In this document: positions 60,594-64,000 of the stretch, piece after piece
Position numbering within the stretch: position 1 is the stretch's first letter
Layout: each line of letters starts with the position of its first letter
NCBI RefSeq assembly: GCF_000719095.1
Contig: NZ_JOEH01000002.1
Coordinates: forward strand, 307,806-371,805
DNA length: 64,000 bases
Origin: Streptacidiphilus jeojiense
GTDB taxonomy: Bacteria; Actinomycetota; Actinomycetes; Streptomycetales; Streptomycetaceae
Direction: 5' to 3'
Translations under genes and position numbers: made by a program
Notes under the pieces: model-generated
Databases searched by the model: none
What the model saw: only the letters and a program-made list of their open reading frames with translations
Told to the model about the DNA's origin: nothing

Positions 60594-61421
60594 GTGAGCC
60601 CGTTCCGCGGATCCGTGCCGTTCACCGAGGACTGGGAGCACTTCCGGGTCACCCGCGCCGACGGCGTGGCCACCGTGACGCTGGACCGGCCGGAGAAGCT
60701 GAACGCGCTCACCTTCTCCTCCTACGCCGACCTGCGCGATCTGCTGACCGAGCTGCCGCACCGCGGCGACATCCGGGCGCTGGTGCTGCGCGGGGAGGGT
60801 CGCGGGTTCTGCTCCGGCGGGGACGTGGACGAGATCATCGGTGCCACCCTGGAGATGCGGCCCGACGAGCTGCTCGACTTCACCCGGATGACCGGGCAGG
60901 TGGTGCGGGCGATGCGGGAGTGCCCGGTTCCGATCGTCGCCGCGGTCCACGGCATCGCGGCGGGGGCCGGCTCGGTGCTCGCGCTGGCAGCCGACTTCCG
61001 GGTGCTGGCCCGGTCGGCCCGGTTCGCCTTCCTGTTCACCAAGGTCGGACTGGCCGGTGCCGACATGGGCGCCGCCTATCTGCTGCCGCGCCTGGTCGGG
61101 CTGGGCAACGCCACCAAGCTGCTGATGCTCGGCGACACCATCGACGCGGCCACCGCCGACCGCTACGGCCTGGCCAGCGAGCTGGTCCCGGACGAGGAGC
61201 TGGACGGGACGGTCGCCGCCCTGGCCAGGCGGCTGGCCGACGGGCCGGCCTTCGCGCTGGCGCAGACCAAGGCGCTGCTCACCCAGGAGCTGGACATGGG
61301 CCTGGCCTCCTCCGTCGAGCTGGAGGCGATGACCCAGGCGCTGCTGATGAAGAGCGCCGACTACGCGGAGTTCCACGCGGCGTTCAAGGAGAAGCGGGCC
61401 CCGGAGTGGCGCGGACGCTGA
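60594..61421 (+). CDS. Enoyl-CoA hydratase/isomerase family protein
   Basis: 275 residues, crotonase fold. Oxyanion-hole elements are GFCSGGDVDEI and VAAVHGIAAGAGSVLALA. The helix GLAGADMGAAYLLPRLVG lacks the canonical catalytic Glu of short-chain hydratases, so the reaction may differ (isomerase or ring-modifying). GTG start after GGGAGGG. Precedes the salicylyl-CoA hydroxylase gene, with which it probably shares a pathway. Confidence 0.88.
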   Translation: MSPFRGSVPFTEDWEHFRVTRADGVATVTLDRPEKLNALTFSSYADLRDLLTELPHRGDIRALVLRGEGRGFCSGGDVDEIIGATLEMRPDELLDFTRMTGQVVRAMRECPVPIVAAVHGIAAGAGSVLALAADFRVLARSARFAFLFTKVGLAGADMGAAYLLPRLVGLGNATKLLMLGDTIDAATADRYGLASELVPDEELDGTVAALARRLADGPAFALAQTKALLTQELDMGLASSVELEAMTQALLMKSADYAEFHAAFKEKRAPEWRGR

Positions 61422-61440
61422 GCCGGAGGATGGCCGGTCC

Positions 61441-61468
61441 ATGACGGTCGTCATATCAACGCTATAGA
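61441..61468 (+). promoter_or_regulatory. Operator palindrome and -10 element before the salicylyl-CoA hydroxylase gene
   Basis: ATGACG-GT-CGTCAT (61441-61454) is a perfect 6-bp inverted repeat; TATAGA (61463-61468) is a good -10. The palindrome covers the -35 position, a layout for repression. Confidence 0.5.
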
Positions 61469-61509
61469 CTGGCGGTACGGCCCCGAGCGGGCCGGGAGGG
61501 AGGCGCGCG

Positions 61510-63831
61510 GTGCGGATCGCGGCTATCGGCGGTGGCCCCGGCGGGCTCTACTTCGCCGCGCTGATCAAACAGCTCGACCCGGCGCACCAGGTGACGGTCT
61601 GGGAGCGCAACGCGCCCGGTGACGCCTTCGGCTTCGGCGTGGTGCTCTCCGACGAGACGCTCGGCGGGATCGAGCACGCCGACCCGGCCGTGCACCGGGC
61701 CCTCGCCGCCGGCTTCGCCCGCTGGGACGACATCGACGTGCATGTCGCCGGGCAGGTGTTCACCTCCGGCGGCCACGGCTTCGCCGCCACCAGCCGGCGC
61801 AGGCTGCTCGGCATCCTCCAGGACCGCTGCCGCGAGCTCGGTGTGGAGCTGCGCTTCGGCACCGAGGCCCCGCCCGCGGCCGAACTGGCCCGCAGCCACG
61901 ACCTGGTGGTGGCCGCCGACGGCGTCCGCTCCCGGACCAGGACCGACGCGGCGGAGGTGTTCCGGCCGGACCTGCAGCAGCACGCCTGCCGCTACATCTG
62001 GCTCGGTACCGACCTGGTGCTGGACGCCTTCCGGTTCCAGATCCTGCGGACCCCGCACGGGCCGATGCAGCTGCACGGCTACCCTTACTCCGACGACGCC
62101 AGCACGGTCATCGTGGAGATGCACGAGGAGGTCTGGCGCCGGGCCGGCTTCGACGCACTGGACGAGCAGCAGAGCATCGCCCAGTGCGAGAAGCTCTTCG
62201 CCGACGTGCTCGACGGGCACTCCCTGCGCGGCAACGACTCCCGCTGGATCGCCTTCACCACCGTGCGCAACGCCACCTGGCGGAACGGCAACACGGTGCT
62301 GCTCGGCGACGCCGCGCACACCGCCCACTTCTCCATCGGTTCGGGCACCAAGCTGGCCATGGAGGACGCGCTGGCCCTGGCGGCCTGCCTGCACGAGCAC
62401 CGCGACGGCCGGATCGAGGACGCCCTGGCCGCCTACGAGCAGGAGCGCCGTCCGGTGGTGGAGTCCACCCAGCGCGCCGCCCGGGCCAGCCTGGACTGGT
62501 TCGAGAACCTGGCCCAGTACCTGGACCAGCCGCCCTGGCAGTTCGCCTTCAACCTGCTCACCCGCAGCCGCCGGGTCACCCACGGCAATCTGCGGCTGCG
62601 CGACCCCGAGTACGTCGCTACCGCCGACGCCCGTTTCGCCGGGCAGCCGGTCGACACCCCGCCGCCGATGTTCACCCCGTTCCGGCTGCGCGGGCTGACG
62701 CTGCGCAACCGGGTCGTCGTCTCGCCGATGGACATGTACTCCGCCACCGACGGCACTCCGGGCGACTTCCACCTGGTGCACCTGGGGGCCAGGGCGCTCG
62801 GTGGCGCCGGGCTGGTGATGACCGAGATGATCTGCGTCAGTCCCGAGGGCCGGATCACGCCGGGCTGCACCGGGATGTACTCGCCCGAGCACGAGGCGGC
62901 CTGGCGGCGCGTCACCTCCTTCGTGCACGCCGGCAGCGACGCCGCCGTCGGGTTGCAACTGGGCCACTCCGGACGCAAGGGCGCCACCCGGCTGATGTGG
63001 GAGGGCATGGACCAACCGCTGCCGGACCACGAGTCCTGGCCGGTGGTCGCGGCCTCGCCGCTGGCCTACCGGCCGGGGGTGAACCAGCTGCCGCGCGCGC
63101 TGGACCGGGCCGGGATGGACGCCGTCCGCGAGCAGTTCGTCCGCTCCGCCACCATGGGTGCGGCGGCCGGGTTCGACCTGCTGGAGCTGCACTGCGCGCA
63201 CGGCTACCTGCTCTCCGGCTTCCTCTCGCCGCTCACCAACCACCGCACCGACGGCTACGGCGGTCCGCTGGACGCCCGGCTGCGCTACCCGCTGGAGGTC
63301 TTCGACGCGGTGCGGGCGGTGTGGCCGGAGGACCGTCCGATGACGGTGCGCATCTCCGCGACGGACTGGGTCGAGGGCGGCAACGGCGTCGAGGAGGCAG
63401 TGGCCATCGCCCGGGCCTTCGCCGAGCACGGCGCCGACGCCATCGACGTCTCCACCGGCCAGGTCAGCCCCGAGGAGCGTCCCGCCTACGGCCGCTCCTA
63501 CCAGACCCCCTTCGCCGACGCGATCCGCAACCGGGTCGGCGTGCCGGTCCTCGCCGTGGGCGCGGTGTCCTCCTGGGACGACGTCAACTCGCTGCTGCTG
63601 GCCGGCCGCGCCGACCTGGTCGCGGTGGGCCGCCCGCACCTCTACGACCCCAACTGGACCCTGCACGCGGCGGCTGAGCAGGGGTGGCAGGGGCCGGGCG
63701 TGCAGTGGCCGGTCCAGTACCGGGCCGGCAGCCGGCCGCCGCAGACGGGCCGCACCGACGCGCCCCGTCCCCGGCTCCAGCTGCTGCGCGAGGGCGAGCC
63801 GGGTACCCGCCACGGCCGCTGGGCGCCCTAG
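61510..63831 (+). CDS. sdgC: Bifunctional salicylyl-CoA 5-hydroxylase / oxidoreductase
   Basis: 773 residues, two domains. Residues 1 to about 380 form an FAD monooxygenase ([20 protein letters not shown] site [20 protein letters not shown]). Residues of about 390-760 are an Old Yellow Enzyme barrel ([50 protein letters not shown]). The fusion is characteristic of SdgC-type salicylyl-CoA 5-hydroxylase, which makes gentisyl-CoA. GTG start. The CoA ligase and gentisate dioxygenase expected in the pathway are not in the window; an IS630-like transposase begins 137 bp downstream. Confidence 0.88.
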   Translation: MRIAAIGGGPGGLYFAALIKQLDPAHQVTVWERNAPGDAFGFGVVLSDETLGGIEHADPAVHRALAAGFARWDDIDVHVAGQVFTSGGHGFAATSRRRLLGILQDRCRELGVELRFGTEAPPAAELARSHDLVVAADGVRSRTRTDAAEVFRPDLQQHACRYIWLGTDLVLDAFRFQILRTPHGPMQLHGYPYSDDASTVIVEMHEEVWRRAGFDALDEQQSIAQCEKLFADVLDGHSLRGNDSRWIAFTTVRNATWRNGNTVLLGDAAHTAHFSIGSGTKLAMEDALALAACLHEHRDGRIEDALAAYEQERRPVVESTQRAARASLDWFENLAQYLDQPPWQFAFNLLTRSRRVTHGNLRLRDPEYVATADARFAGQPVDTPPPMFTPFRLRGLTLRNRVVVSPMDMYSATDGTPGDFHLVHLGARALGGAGLVMTEMICVSPEGRITPGCTGMYSPEHEAAWRRVTSFVHAGSDAAVGLQLGHSGRKGATRLMWEGMDQPLPDHESWPVVAASPLAYRPGVNQLPRALDRAGMDAVREQFVRSATMGAAAGFDLLELHCAHGYLLSGFLSPLTNHRTDGYGGPLDARLRYPLEVFDAVRAVWPEDRPMTVRISATDWVEGGNGVEEAVAIARAFAEHGADAIDVSTGQVSPEERPAYGRSYQTPFADAIRNRVGVPVLAVGAVSSWDDVNSLLLAGRADLVAVGRPHLYDPNWTLHAAAEQGWQGPGVQWPVQYRAGSRPPQTGRTDAPRPRLQLLREGEPGTRHGRWAP

Positions 63832-63856
63832 CCGACCCGGCGATCCCTGGCGGCCA

Positions 63857-63892
63857 GGCGACCTCTGACGGCCCGGCGACCTCTGACGGCCG
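63857..63892. repeat. Tandem duplication of an 18-bp unit
   Basis: GGCGACCTCTGACGGCCC followed by GGCGACCTCTGACGGCCG, 26 bases after the salicylyl-CoA hydroxylase stop codon. A third partial copy may begin at 63849. Confidence 0.65.
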
Positions 63893-63968
63893 GTCGGCTG
63901 CTACTGACTTTGGAAGCGTGATGTCGTTGGGGGCTGACGGAGTGTGATTGTCGCGGTATGCCGGGTGT

Positions 63969-64000
63969 ATGAGGTATCCGCAGGGTGGTGGGCTGACGCC
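63969..64000 (+). CDS. Start of an IS630-like transposase (truncated by window end)
   Basis: Only 10 codons: MRYPQGGGLT. This matches the typical N-terminus of streptomycete IS630-type transposases (MRY.QGGGLT). The ATG lies 137 bp after the SdgC stop. The element end and target duplication would be between, but terminal repeats cannot be identified without the other end. Confidence 0.55.
   Translation, partial: MRYPQGGGLT

Overview
The window is very GC-rich, uses GTG starts freely, has many 4-bp stop/start overlaps, and carries several paralogous TetR, LacI and SpoIIE/PP2C regulators. All of this fits a streptomycete-type actinomycete (Streptomyces, Kitasatospora or Streptacidiphilus). No rRNA, tRNA or CRISPR was seen. 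Both ends are cut: an FtsX-type permease on the left, and the first codons of an IS630-like transposase on the right.

Left block, 1-4345: a compact locus that looks like a dedicated system for making and exporting a disulfide-bonded peptide. It holds a 67-residue four-Cys peptide, a membrane-anchored thioredoxin-fold protein, a MauE-type redox membrane protein, a signal peptidase I, and a MacB/FtsX-type ABC pair. The divergent promoter region contains six sites in exact 11-bp phase. I consider this the best candidate for an undescribed system. From 4.5 to 12.3 kb there are mostly single genes: a secreted alginate-lyase-like lectin enzyme, molbindin, an AhpD-like protein, TetR, a secreted S15/CocE hydrolase, a YaaH acetate transporter and a DUF6069-like membrane protein.

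12.2-20.6 kb: a tightly coupled catabolic operon (3-hydroxyisobutyrate-dehydrogenase-like enzyme, altered M24 enzyme, E1alpha, E1beta, aldehyde dehydrogenase, E2) opposite a LacI regulator. 20.6-29.5 kb: a divergent oxidoreductase cluster (ABM, cupin, SnoaL-like, Old Yellow Enzyme and LacI on one side; luciferase-like monooxygenase, DoxX, BBE-type FAD oxidase and MFS exporter on the other) with LacI-type operators in the shared promoter region.

29.6-44.3 kb: a PIN/Phd toxin-antitoxin pair, hydrolases, a secreted protease, a GlxA-type regulator with an HD protein, a TetR/hydrolase pair with two palindromic operators, two divergent SpoIIE-type phosphatase/ATPase signalling proteins, a small secreted protein, a tandem GNAT enzyme and a UbiD-type decarboxylase.

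44.4-53.5 kb: a three-gene polyketide cassette, all genes overlapping by 4 bp: a KS-AT-DH-KR-ACP synthase of MAS-like type, an AveC-like membrane protein, and a MonCI/Lsd18-like flavin epoxidase. It is bracketed by 149-bp direct repeats (141 of 149 positions identical by my alignment), each next to a remnant of an exonuclease III gene. An IS256-type transposase remnant lies inside the right boundary. The cassette looks acquired or rearranged.

53.5-64 kb: two APH-fold kinases, a WD40-like protein, the intact exonuclease III, a GNAT fragment, an LAxTG surface protein with four 11-bp direct repeats upstream, a thioesterase, an enoyl-CoA hydratase, and the two-domain salicylyl-CoA 5-hydroxylase just before the IS630-like element.
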